Origin: UBA4729 sp039931245
Lineage (GTDB): Bacteria; Patescibacteriota; Saccharimonadia; Saccharimonadales; UBA4665
Direction of reading: 5' to 3'
Length of the DNA stretch: 39,988 nt
Assembly: GCA_039931245.1 (NCBI GenBank)
Contig: JBDTSH010000022.1
Location: 1 to 39,988 of the forward strand
Below are positions 1 to 7,324 of this stretch, piece by piece. Each line of letters opens with the position of its first letter. Position 1 is the stretch's first letter. A program made the position numbers and the translations under genes. The notes under the pieces are model-generated. The model had not been told where the DNA came from, did no database searches, and worked only from the letters and a program-made list of their open reading frames with translations.

Positions 1-14
1 CGCCATGGCAGCTA

Positions 15-1205
15 TCAGAGAGAAGGACCGAGACGACTCTTGGCCCGTTTGCAGCGTAACTGCTCGGCACTTTTTTGGCGATATTTATCCATTTCCTGCC
101 GCGAAACATGTAATGAGCTGGCCGTATCGGTGACTGGCCAAATGTCATCAAAAACATCGAGTGAAATGGCCCGCATTTCTATATGCCCGGCAGTCAAGTC
201 CGGTCGAATAGTGAGAAGTTGAGAGATGAAGTTCTTGGAGTGGCATTTGAGCAGTCGCGTCCTTTGGAACACCGTCACCCCCCTGGCGACGGCTTCAATC
301 ACAGCGTGGCGACCGCTTAAGCCGCGCTTTGCTTTTTCAGTGAGGTTCTTTGAGCTGATAGGTAATTTACCCTCGTTTTCTAATTTGATATACGAGTCTA
401 GATTTTTGAAGCGAGTGGTGGCTTCGGCCTCGATCTGCAGGGCGCCTTCATCTATAATTTTCGCTTTGAGACCCGCCCAGCCGCCGTCGCATTTTTTCGT
501 CAGAGCCTGGGTTGAAGGGCCAACCCCCCTTCTTGATAAAATCTTAACCATCACCAAGCTTAAAGACTCGTCGGGATTCGCCTTCATCACGTTTATTCCC
601 CAGGTGATGAAATCATCTTCAATCCAATCTTCGGTTGAGCGATGAGGGTAGCTTAGACGCCTATGGAACACCTTAATGCCCCCAAACCGGTCATTAATCA
701 TCTTGAGGCTCGGGCCTTCACCGCGATCAAACTGCTCGCGATAATCTTGATTTGACGGATACTGGCCCAATTTTTCATAGGTCTGCTCGGCATAGGCGAC
801 ATACTCAGCCGTCGTCCAGCCCTTATATTTCAGCCTGTCATATCTTATTGGGGAGCCGATGGCTTCCTTGTACGCCGAAAAATTACCGAAATCACGCTTA
901 TAGATATTTGAATAAGGTGAAATACCGAGCAACTTCAGCCGCTTCAGGTGTTCGGTCGTCAGGGGACGGGGGGCGCCATCAGCCCGCTCGAGTGCCTTGA
1001 GGGCCATTCTACCGATAGCCAGACACTCTTCTCGGTCCCAATTCGCGACATCTTTTTCTTGAAAAGTACCGGGTGGATATGGAAATTTATCGGCGATCAA
1101 TAGGTCACTCAGCGGCAGCAGATCGCCCCCTGCCGACCCGGTCTTCGCGGGGCCGACCGACAGTACTACCTCACTAGTTCTGGGGTCAAATAAAACCTCT
1201 GTCAT
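15..1205 (-). CDS. Hypothetical protein with HNH-associated-type repeats
   Basis: A 396-residue soluble protein of unknown function. It contains about three related modules that each end in an FGG/FGN-type turn followed by a short helix: residues ~85-115 (RDFGNFSAYKEAIG), ~128-188 (GQYPSNQDYREQF then RFGGIKVF) and ~190-258 (GPSTQALTKKCDGGWAGLKAKI). The central module, with Trp, a helix, 'G-x-YPS-x-xDY', a helix, then 'RFGG', resembles the homing-endonuclease-associated repeat found next to HNH nucleases and thought to bind DNA. No HNH catalytic motif is visible, so this may be a repeat-only DNA-binding protein. The ATG at 1205 lies 7 bases after a TATACT box with no Shine-Dalgarno sequence, suggesting a leaderless mRNA. 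The coding call is fairly sure; the function is inference. Confidence 0.75.
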   Translation of the reverse strand: MTEVLFDPRTSEVVLSVGPAKTGSAGGDLLPLSDLLIADKFPYPPGTFQEKDVANWDREECLAIGRMALKALERADGAPRPLTTEHLKRLKLLGISPYSNIYKRDFGNFSAYKEAIGSPIRYDRLKYKGWTTAEYVAYAEQTYEKLGQYPSNQDYREQFDRGEGPSLKMINDRFGGIKVFHRRLSYPHRSTEDWIEDDFITWGINVMKANPDESLSLVMVKILSRRGVGPSTQALTKKCDGGWAGLKAKIIDEGALQIEAEATTRFKNLDSYIKLENEGKLPISSKNLTEKAKRGLSGRHAVIEAVARGVTVFQRTRLLKCHSKNFISQLLTIRPDLTAGHIEMRAISLDVFDDIWPVTDTASSLHVSRQEMDKYRQKSAEQLRCKRAKSRLGPSL

Positions 1206-1212
1206 ATTACCC

Positions 1213-1218
1213 AGTATA
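1213..1218 (-). promoter_or_regulatory. -10 box of the 396-aa gene (leaderless)
   Basis: TATACT on the minus strand, ending 7 bases before the ATG at 1205. No Shine-Dalgarno fits in the gap. No good -35 is visible at 16-18 bases. Confidence 0.5.
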
Positions 1219-1389
1219 GTTCAGTTAGATCCTCGACTAAGCGCCCGGGTAGATATATCTCTCTTAATCGACGGTGTAGCCCCCTCACCTGCACGACAAG
1301 CGCTACTACGGTCTGCGAAATATTGACTCGTGCATCGCACCTCCCCGGCGTATACTACTGGCTACGTAAAATCATATGAAGGAGGAAAT

Positions 1390-1770
1390 ATGTTACACGA
1401 TAGCGCAGCATTTAGCGGTTTTTCAGTCAATGATTTAGCGGCGGCCCAGGCGTTCTACAGCCAAACCCTGGGACTCGATGTAGAGGAAACGATGGGCATG
1501 CTTAAACTTAAAGTGAGGGGCACCAACGGCATTCTCGCCTACCCGAAAGACGACCACCAGCCAGCGACCTACACCGTTCTGAATTTTCCGGTGACGAACA
1601 TCGACCAAGCGGTCGATGAGTTGACGACTAAAGGAGTTATCTTTGAGCACTACGACGGCATGACGGACGACAAAGGCATTGCCCGAGGTAAAACAGTTCA
1701 GCGCGGCCCTGACATCGCCTGGTTCAAAGACCCAGCGGGGAATATCTTGTCCGTCTTAAACGACCGCTAG
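1390..1770 (+). CDS. VOC superfamily (glyoxalase-like) protein
   Basis: A 126-residue single VOC module: 'FSGFSVNDLAAAQAFYSQTLGLDVEE' at the N-terminus and 'DIAWFKDPAGNILSVLN' at the C-terminus are typical glyoxalase/bleomycin-resistance/dioxygenase-fold edges. These proteins dimerise around a metal or small ligand, and the substrate cannot be read from sequence. The first metal position is not a His and there is a Glu in 'VIFEHYDG', so glyoxalase I activity is not assured. The ATG at 1390 was chosen because AAGGAGG (1379-1385) sits 4 bases upstream; an in-frame ATG at 1330 has no ribosome binding site. A TATACT at 1351-1356 may be the -10. It is a single-gene unit facing away from its upstream neighbour. 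Confidence 0.85.
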   Translation: MLHDSAAFSGFSVNDLAAAQAFYSQTLGLDVEETMGMLKLKVRGTNGILAYPKDDHQPATYTVLNFPVTNIDQAVDELTTKGVIFEHYDGMTDDKGIARGKTVQRGPDIAWFKDPAGNILSVLNDR

Positions 1771-1784
1771 CGTTAATCCGCCCA

Positions 1785-1928
1785 TCAGTGATTACGTCGA
1801 TCGTCGGCGGCCATGGCCATCACGATTAGATCAACCCGTCCAGTGCCCGGATCGACCTCATTACCAATGATTGCGACCAGCTCGGCCCGACTCATCTTCT
1901 CATAGTCGCTGTTATTCCTGCGCGACAT
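1785..1928 (-). CDS. Small hypothetical protein, 47 aa
   Basis: A 48-codon open frame from ATG 1926-1928 to TGA 1785-1787, convergent with the VOC gene. The product begins MSRRNNSDYEKMSRAELV and continues with IIGNEVDPGTGRVDLI; it is mixed charged and hydrophobic, with no signal peptide or TM segment. Support comes from AGGGGG at 1935-1940 (6 bases before the ATG) and an extended -10 (TGG-TAGAGT, 1959-1967 minus) with CTGACG 17 bases further up. I do not recognise the family. The 'KMSRAELVAIIG' stretch is a plausible amphipathic helix. It is too short for ordinary gene callers and is probably real. Confidence 0.5.
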   Translation of the reverse strand: MSRRNNSDYEKMSRAELVAIIGNEVDPGTGRVDLIVMAMAADDRRNH

Positions 1929-1958
1929 GGTTTACCCCCTTATTTTGCTAACAAGCTA

Positions 1959-1987
1959 ACTCTACCAATAAGTTTGGCTATCGTCAG
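1959..1987 (-). promoter_or_regulatory. Promoter of the 47-aa gene
   Basis: Minus strand: weak -35 CTGACG (1982-1987), 17-base spacer, extended -10 TGG-TAGAGT (1959-1967). The predicted start near 1952 leaves a leader holding the AGGGGG ribosome binding site. Confidence 0.4.
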
Positions 1988-2088
1988 TGAAATAATCTAG
2001 CCGGGCTTTTTCTCCGCACCATGAAGTTACGGTCGCCCCGGTCGACTAGCCAGGTGTTACCCGAGGGCAGCCAACCTCGTCCCCTTTT

Positions 2089-2097
2089 TGCTACAAT
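2089..2097 (+). promoter_or_regulatory. Extended -10 of the 2H phosphoesterase gene
   Basis: TGC-TACAAT. The hexamer ends 7 bases before the ATG at 2105, so transcription would start at or next to the start codon (leaderless). No clear -35. Confidence 0.45.
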
Positions 2098-2104
2098 AGG
2101 ATTA

Positions 2105-2593
2105 ATGGTCGGAGAGCACTGCTATTTTTTTACCTTGGAAGTTACCCCGATGAAAGTGGGCGATAGGTATAGTGCGATGCCCCTGCACTGCACGCTGATG
2201 CCAAAGTTTTTTTCGAATCTGTCGGCCGATGCCCTCAGTGATCAAGTCAACGTCGTGTTCCATCGGACCACACCGCTCCGTCTAAGGCCGACCGAGCGTG
2301 CTGCCTTCGGACCCCAGCGGGTAATGGCCACCCTCATAAAGCCTACGCCGGCCGTCCTCAAGCTTCACGCCGCCCTCTACCTCTTCTTAAATCAATTGGG
2401 CGTTCGTTATACCGAGTCGGACTGGGTCGGCCCGGGGTACCGTCCGCACGTCAGTGACCAAAGCAACTCAGCTCTGCCGCTTAATAGAACACTGCCGACT
2501 AGGGCCGTTTATCTCATCGAGGTCGAGCATCCGCTAAACGGTAAAAGACGATTCATTCGATCCAAAATAAGTCTGACGCCCCGAAGCAAATGA
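2105..2593 (+). CDS. 2H phosphoesterase / 2'-5' RNA ligase-like protein
   Basis: A 162-residue protein with the two HxT/S signatures of the 2H superfamily: 'LHCTL' (His28) near the N-terminus and 'RPHVSDQ' (His115) in the second half, with the usual spacing. Family members act on 2'-5' linked or cyclic phosphodiester RNA ends; some act as cyclic phosphodiesterases rather than ligases, so the exact reaction is open. The ATG at 2105 is preferred because a TGC-TACAAT promoter box lies just upstream and the family normally begins shortly before the first strand. An in-frame ATG at 2021 would add 28 poorly structured residues and sit upstream of that box. Confidence 0.75.
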   Translation: MVGEHCYFFTLEVTPMKVGDRYSAMPLHCTLMPKFFSNLSADALSDQVNVVFHRTTPLRLRPTERAAFGPQRVMATLIKPTPAVLKLHAALYLFLNQLGVRYTESDWVGPGYRPHVSDQSNSALPLNRTLPTRAVYLIEVEHPLNGKRRFIRSKISLTPRSK

Positions 2594-2670
2594 ACACTAC
2601 CGAAGCTTTTCATCGACCATGATGTGAACTCCCCGGTTGCAAATGGGCCGGCGGATACGACGGACAGCCG

Positions 2671-2699
2671 TGGACAATCTTGCTTTTTGCCGCTAGTAT
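2671..2699 (+). promoter_or_regulatory. Promoter of the 94-aa gene
   Basis: TGGACA (2671-2676), 17-base spacer, TAGTAT (2694-2699). Both hexamers are close to consensus. A second TAGTAT at 2707-2712 is badly spaced. Confidence 0.5.
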
Positions 2700-2739
2700 G
2701 GAGTGATAGTATTATTAATTATCCGTGGGGGAGCAGACC

Positions 2740-3024
2740 ATGACCGTGACGGCATTACCAAATTCCGGGAATTCATCTAAATTTCTCGTAGCCGTCGCTA
2801 AGCGGGGCGAGTTTGTTGTTGCCCTATCGTCTACGCTGTGTCACTCCATCTGGAAATTGGCTGATGCGGCGGCCGAGCTCGATGCCGGCCAACAAGTCGC
2901 CGAAGCCCTAGTTTCGCGTCATGACCCAAAGTTACCGTTTAAGAAAGTTTACGTTTTTGGCGAGCACAACACCGAACCGACACTTCAGGGTGCCGTCAAA
3001 TACTTACGGCGCTTCCAAATTTAA
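2740..3024 (+). CDS. Hypothetical protein, 94 aa
   Basis: A 94-residue protein I do not recognise. It starts MTVTALPNSGNSSKFLVAVA, has a central helix-rich part ('ADAAAELDAGQQVAEALVSR') and ends with 'KKVYVFGEHNTEPTLQGAVKYLRRFQI', which looks like a strand-loop-helix edge of a small alpha/beta fold. No TM segment or cysteine motif is seen. The ATG at 2740 is preferred over the GTG at 2725 because GGGGGAG (2727-2733) lies 6 bases before it. It has its own promoter (TGGACA-N17-TAGTAT) and ends convergently 55 bases from the PIG-L fusion gene. Confidence 0.65.
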   Translation: MTVTALPNSGNSSKFLVAVAKRGEFVVALSSTLCHSIWKLADAAAELDAGQQVAEALVSRHDPKLPFKKVYVFGEHNTEPTLQGAVKYLRRFQI

Positions 3025-3079
3025 TCAGCCAGATAACTCAATTGCCCGTCGGAGCTGACTCTTCGGCTAGCCCGGGGGA

Positions 3080-5776
3080 TTAATACTGGCTCTGATATTG
3101 GGTGCGTAAGTAGGCATTATAAGTGGGGGTTGTCCGACACTGAGCCTCAGTCTGACAGACTCCCCCATCGTGCCTGGCGTACATCAAAAAAGCGGTGGTG
3201 GCGTCGACCAAATCTTGGCCGCTGACATTATCAGCCATGTCGTGAACCGGATAGCCGACAAAATAGTATAAAGGTATCGGGGCTGAATCAGCCGGCAAGT
3301 TGCGGGCATAACCACCGGCCGCGGCCGTGGCGTAGAGACCGGCAATCGTGTGGTCGCTATGATCGGGGTATTGCGTGTCACTGAACGCACTTTGGGTCCG
3401 TATTTCAGTGGGGTGATACACCTGCATAAGCGTGCTCAGGGCATTGCTTAAATCATCCGAACTATAGGTTGATTGATTATCGATGGAGTGAATTCTACTG
3501 AGACTACCTTCCCGTAGGCGAGCGAGGCTTTCAAAGTTAGTAGCCGCAAAGCCCCGACCGTTCAGATCCCCGTCCGGTAAATGCATGAAAATTAGCGATA
3601 CTTTTTCGTTGCCACGAGGACTCGCTACCGTCACGAATTGCTTGTTGCCCAATTTCACAATCCGCTGTACCCAACCAGCTGTCCGCTGGCCAAGCATGTA
3701 GGAATAGGCGCCTTCGGAGCCCTGTTCACGATTAAGCATGTAGAAACGGCCGCTGCCGGCATCGCCGGCCGTTAAGTACACTGTGCGCACGCAGTGACCG
3801 GCTTGAATATCCCGCATAATAGCCGGATTCATGAAGAGCAGATCATCATCTTGGTGGGCGACGATATTCATCACGATAGGAAGGGGACAAGTGGCATTCG
3901 GTATTTGATCGGGCCGAATTGGCAGCACCGTCTCGAGGGGAGATACGTCAGCTGAAACAGCCGAGTTTTTTTTGATGCCGTTATTGTAAAACATGAGTAG
4001 CTCCTGGGGGGCATCCAATGTCCCGGCGATCAGAGTAGTGGCGCTCGGCGAACCGTAAGCGGCCACGACTTGCTTGAGGTTACAGCGGGGGAAATCTGTC
4101 AGGCTACGATCAAGCGAGAGCAAGTAAGCAAAGCTATGGTGCTGCAAATTCGGTTGCCAGACGCTACTGCTCAAAACCTCCCGGGCTTGGGCGCAGCCGG
4201 CCAAGGGGTAAATGTTGAACTGTTTTTGGGGGCCGGCGGCAAACTTGGCGGGGACAACCCGCCAGTAATCCCCGACGAGCGTATCGACACGGTGGTGATT
4301 TAATACCTGCACCACCAATGAATTTCGATCGTTGACCACGGCTAGGGCGGACTTTTCCTGACGGGATAGCTGAGCAACGCTGACGGTGGATAGTAGCACG
4401 GCGCCAGCCAACACCGTACCAACCACGACCAACTGGGCAGCGGGCCATGCCCGCCGACGGGTAGCTGTGGCCAGTGCCACAAATACTGTAAACAGCCAAA
4501 TCGTGAGATATCTGGCGTCAACGGCATAGGCATGCGTCGTTAGTACGTAGGCCGCGAGGGCACTGCCACTGGCCAGTAACAGCATCGTTGCGAGGGTGTG
4601 GGCTATCCCCGGAGATTCGTCGGGCTCACGGGAGGCTCGCCCACTCGCCCGCGCAACCCCGATGACTGCTCCCAGCCCAGCCAACCCTACCAGGCCGTTG
4701 GCGAGCAGAACCAGACCGCCCGGACTCAACAGATTATGCAGGGCCGCGTCCGGAACTTGACGAAGCAACGTGACGCCGGCGGCGGGATTCGCTCCAAAAT
4801 TAGTTAATAATCCAAGAATCGCGTAAGCCCAAGCGATTAGTAGATCAGATCCCCTAGCGATAAGGGCGTACGGACTGAGCGTCGTCTGGTCAGCCAGACG
4901 AAGGGCATGACTGGCATTGATGGTGGCGATCAAGGCAAACGTTCCGAGCGCAGCCCCAGCGGAGGCCGCTAGCCAATCGACGGACACCCTGACCAGCCTC
5001 CAGCGCTTGACGAGGGCAAAGATAATCAGTCCGGCTAATGCGCCGCCCCCACTCAACGTTAAGAAAAACCGATCACTGGTGAATAACAGCATGAGGCCGA
5101 CTGTCGCGAGATAAAACTTCCGATTCCTGACCCCCCGCCCCGGCGCGAGCAATATTAAACAGCCAATAAACCACAGATATTCAATATTACGGGTGGCCAG
5201 CATCGCCATATTAACCGGCAACAAACCGCCCACATATGGTTGGGCCGGGACGGCTATTAAAACAGATCCGAGGGCCAGACAAATAGTGCCAAACACTAGG
5301 GGGCGTCGCTCAATGCGCTGCAACAGCACCGCCAAGCCGACCACAGTGGCCAGCACCACGGCGACGGTTACGATGACATAGCTCGCGCTCGAGTAACCCC
5401 CCAGTTTGACGATCAAAAATAGAGGCCACTTCAACAGGAAACTATGCGTGGCCGGTAAGAGGGCGCCACTCCGCGTGGCGGCATCGTGAAACAGGTACGG
5501 GTTAACGAGTTGGTCGGCATTAGATTGCTGGACTTGAGCGCCGAGCATTGCCCACCACGCGCTACTGGCCAAAAGCATAACGACGGCAATAATCGCGTAT
5601 AGCTTTTTGAAATGTTTCGTAAAACGCCCGTTCGTCCACAATTGTGACTGTGGCGATTCGGCCGGGGGGGACAATGGCGCGGGCGTCGGGGGAGCGAGCC
5701 GGGCCCGACTATGTTTAGCCTTGTGGGGCTTGGCGCGGGTTGCGCCTTTCGTTGATTTTTTGGACTTTTTGGCCAT
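3080..5776 (-). CDS. Polytopic membrane protein fused to PIG-L deacetylase
   Basis: An 898-residue, two-part protein. Residues 1-50 are a Lys/Arg- and Pro-rich cytoplasmic tail. About 10-12 hydrophobic segments follow (from ~59-78 to ~448-470), with a GT-C-like look: an acidic first outer loop (~80-110, 'NADQLVNPYLFHDAA') and 'DARYL' before one of the last helices. Residues ~471-630 are soluble. Residues ~632-890 are a PIG-L/LmbE-type metal-dependent N-deacetylase: 'AHQDDD' (640-645) replaces the usual AHPDDE, and 'DHSDH' (805-809) supplies the later His ligands. Known PIG-L enzymes remove acetyl from GlcNAc-type sugars. Its start overlaps the gtrA-like stop by one base, so it is translated last of a three-gene glycosylation operon. 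Inference: it modifies a surface glycan outside the membrane. That the membrane half is a glycosyltransferase is unproven. Confidence 0.85.
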   Translation of the reverse strand: MAKKSKKSTKGATRAKPHKAKHSRARLAPPTPAPLSPPAESPQSQLWTNGRFTKHFKKLYAIIAVVMLLASSAWWAMLGAQVQQSNADQLVNPYLFHDAATRSGALLPATHSFLLKWPLFLIVKLGGYSSASYVIVTVAVVLATVVGLAVLLQRIERRPLVFGTICLALGSVLIAVPAQPYVGGLLPVNMAMLATRNIEYLWFIGCLILLAPGRGVRNRKFYLATVGLMLLFTSDRFFLTLSGGGALAGLIIFALVKRWRLVRVSVDWLAASAGAALGTFALIATINASHALRLADQTTLSPYALIARGSDLLIAWAYAILGLLTNFGANPAAGVTLLRQVPDAALHNLLSPGGLVLLANGLVGLAGLGAVIGVARASGRASREPDESPGIAHTLATMLLLASGSALAAYVLTTHAYAVDARYLTIWLFTVFVALATATRRRAWPAAQLVVVGTVLAGAVLLSTVSVAQLSRQEKSALAVVNDRNSLVVQVLNHHRVDTLVGDYWRVVPAKFAAGPQKQFNIYPLAGCAQAREVLSSSVWQPNLQHHSFAYLLSLDRSLTDFPRCNLKQVVAAYGSPSATTLIAGTLDAPQELLMFYNNGIKKNSAVSADVSPLETVLPIRPDQIPNATCPLPIVMNIVAHQDDDLLFMNPAIMRDIQAGHCVRTVYLTAGDAGSGRFYMLNREQGSEGAYSYMLGQRTAGWVQRIVKLGNKQFVTVASPRGNEKVSLIFMHLPDGDLNGRGFAATNFESLARLREGSLSRIHSIDNQSTYSSDDLSNALSTLMQVYHPTEIRTQSAFSDTQYPDHSDHTIAGLYATAAAGGYARNLPADSAPIPLYYFVGYPVHDMADNVSGQDLVDATTAFLMYARHDGGVCQTEAQCRTTPTYNAYLRTQYQSQY

Positions 5777-6189
5777 TAATTTGACTCGATAGCCGGTTTA
5801 AAGATTCGTGTCTTATACAGGTAGAAATTCCAAATTGTGGTGATACCCAACGCGATGGTTCGTGATATCGCCGGCCCGACAAGGCCAGAGAGTAACTTGG
5901 CAACCCCGATCGTAAAGCTAAAGTTGAATAGCACGAGGCAGGAAAATGCGACGATCTGGGGTATAAGAATTCGATGATGAAATCGTTGATCATTGAATGT
6001 CACCAATTTTTGGAGGGCAAATGATACGACGAGCCCGACCCAAAAACTAAGTGCCACGGCGGTCACGGCATTCGCGCCAAAACGTTGGGCGCCAAAAATG
6101 ACGGCGAGCTCCAAAAGATAAACACTCCCCCCAATCAGCAGATAGCGCAGACCGGGTCGTCGCCCCCACACCAGTAATCTCGCCCTCAC
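5776..6189 (-). CDS. GtrA family membrane protein
   Basis: A 137-residue protein with four TM helices and the GtrA pattern: 'GLRYLLIGGSVYLLELAVIF' at the start, 'FWVGLVVSFALQKLVTF' in the middle and 'TTIWNFYLYKTRIFK' at the end. GtrA proteins are thought to flip polyprenyl-phosphate-linked sugars across the cytoplasmic membrane. The start is GTG (6187-6189), overlapping the TGA of the upstream glycosyltransferase in a GTGA junction. The gene downstream starts one base inside its stop codon. Both junctions imply coupled translation of the three genes. Confidence 0.85.
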   Translation of the reverse strand: MRARLLVWGRRPGLRYLLIGGSVYLLELAVIFGAQRFGANAVTAVALSFWVGLVVSFALQKLVTFNDQRFHHRILIPQIVAFSCLVLFNFSFTIGVAKLLSGLVGPAISRTIALGITTIWNFYLYKTRIFKPAIESN

Positions 6190-7139
6190 TCAGCTTGGTC
6201 CGAATCAATAATATAGAGCGGACGGTTTTGGGTTTCCGTGTGAATATGCGACAAATAGAGTCCGATAATCCCCTGCGATACCAGCAACACACCGACTAAA
6301 AACAGCAGCAATATCATCACGTAGGCGCTGCCCGTCGCCTGGAGGTGTAACGGGTCATTGAGCAAGAGATTTATTAACATACCCAGGCCTCCCACCACTG
6401 AAGCCGGCAGGACGACCGCCCCGATGTAGGCGGTGATATACAAGGGTGAGATGCTCAGCGACACCATGCTGTCGATGGCCAACTTCACAAGTTTTTTAAA
6501 CGAATAACCCGCTTCACCGGCGAGACGCGGTTTGGCGGTAAATTCTATAAAGGTGCGCTCAAAGCCCAGCCAGTCGATCAACCCGCGTGTAATCCGGTTG
6601 CGCTCTGTCATGCGCATAAACTCCCGCTGGACAGTGCGATCGATGAGACGAAAATCGGTTGATCCGGGAATAAGCTGAATCCGGGTCAGCCGAGTGAAGA
6701 TCTTATAAAAAAGTTTCGAGCCAAGCCGCTTGACTAGCCCTTCTTGGGTATTCGCGGTCCGGAGTCCAATGACGACCCGACTACCTGCCTTCCATCGAGT
6801 GATAAACTGCGGAATTAGCTCGACCGGATGCTGCCCGTCGGCGTCAATCGTCATAATCGCCTGCCCCCGAGCGTGATGAATGCCGGCGGTTGTGGCGATT
6901 TCTTTGCCAAAGTTTCGCGACAACTTAATCAGCGAGACCCGCGAGTTGGTTTTCGCCAGCTGCTTGATAATATCGGCAGTGCCATCCTGGCTGCCGTCAT
7001 CACAGTAGATTATCTCGTACTTATCCGGGTAGACTTGCCCGACAACGGCCTGTAACAAATTATGAAAAGTCAATAAACCGGGGCTTTCATTATAAACCGG
7101 TATAACAACAGAGAGTACGATCGAAGATGGCGAGGTCAT
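6186..7139 (-). CDS. Family 2 polyprenyl-phosphate glycosyltransferase (GtrB/DPM1-like)
   Basis: A 317-residue enzyme with a GT-A fold (~1-225), the nucleotide-sugar motifs 'VVIPVYNE' (11-18), 'CDDGSQDGT' (46-54) and 'TIDADGQHP' (97-105), and two C-terminal TM helices (~231-258, ~271-295). This is the layout of GtrB/ArnC/DPM1-type enzymes, which load a sugar from UDP or GDP onto undecaprenyl phosphate at the inner face. The sugar is not readable from sequence. It is the first gene of the operon with gtrA-like and the PIG-L fusion. The ATG at 7139 lies 10 bases after TGG-TATAAT with no Shine-Dalgarno, so the mRNA is predicted to have almost no leader. Confidence 0.9.
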   Translation of the reverse strand: MTSPSSIVLSVVIPVYNESPGLLTFHNLLQAVVGQVYPDKYEIIYCDDGSQDGTADIIKQLAKTNSRVSLIKLSRNFGKEIATTAGIHHARGQAIMTIDADGQHPVELIPQFITRWKAGSRVVIGLRTANTQEGLVKRLGSKLFYKIFTRLTRIQLIPGSTDFRLIDRTVQREFMRMTERNRITRGLIDWLGFERTFIEFTAKPRLAGEAGYSFKKLVKLAIDSMVSLSISPLYITAYIGAVVLPASVVGGLGMLINLLLNDPLHLQATGSAYVMILLLFLVGVLLVSQGIIGLYLSHIHTETQNRPLYIIDSDQAE

Positions 7140-7149
7140 TTATGGGCGT

Positions 7150-7158
7150 ATTATACCA
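7150..7158 (-). promoter_or_regulatory. Extended -10 promoter of the glycosylation operon
   Basis: TGG-TATAAT on the minus strand (hexamer 7150-7155, TGG 7156-7158), 10 bases before the ATG at 7139. The predicted start is 2-3 bases before the ATG. No good -35. Confidence 0.6.
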
Positions 7159-7193
7159 GAAATTAGCGCCAGCTACTCCTTAGAGACTACGTG

Positions 7194-7227
7194 ACTGATA
7201 ATTGTTAACAGATTATTAATTATCACT
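7194..7227. repeat. Inverted repeat between divergent promoters
   Basis: Arms at 7194-7208 and 7213-7227 match in 12 of 15 positions when one is reverse-complemented. The inner cores TGATAATT (7196-7203) and AATTATCA (7218-7225) match perfectly. It lies between the glycosylation operon and the Crp/Fnr-family gene and could be an operator for that regulator (inference). Confidence 0.4.
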
Positions 7228-7263
7228 ACACAAATTATTACTCAGCCCTAACTTAGGACATAC

Positions 7264-7269
7264 TATACT
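7264..7269 (+). promoter_or_regulatory. Probable -10 box of the Crp/Fnr gene
   Basis: TATACT at 7264-7269, or the overlapping TACTAT at 7261-7266. No convincing -35, as would suit an activated promoter. The leader would begin near 7276 and contain GAGGAG (7284-7289). Confidence 0.4.
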
Positions 7270-7297
7270 GTAGCGAATGTAGCGAGGAGTCACGCCC

Positions 7298-7324
7298 ATG
7301 AAGAGTAGGCAATGCAGGCGTTAA
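7298..7324 (+). CDS. 8-codon leader ORF overlapping the Crp/Fnr start
   Basis: ATG at 7298, TAA at 7322-7324, encoding MKSRQCRR. It owns the only good ribosome binding site in the leader (GAGGAG 7284-7289, 8 bases away). The ATG of the regulator (7312) lies inside it in another frame, with only a poor AGG two bases upstream. This suggests translational coupling or leader-peptide control; it may also be chance. Confidence 0.3.
   Translation: MKSRQCRR

Noticed and set aside
226..1000. Plus-strand open frames opposite the 396-aa gene
   Set aside because: No ribosome binding site or family resemblance; codon pattern fits the minus-strand gene.
1323..1356. TTGACT (1323-1328) with TATACT (1351-1356) as the VOC promoter
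   Set aside because: The 22-base spacer is too long for a normal sigma-70-type promoter; only the -10 may be real.
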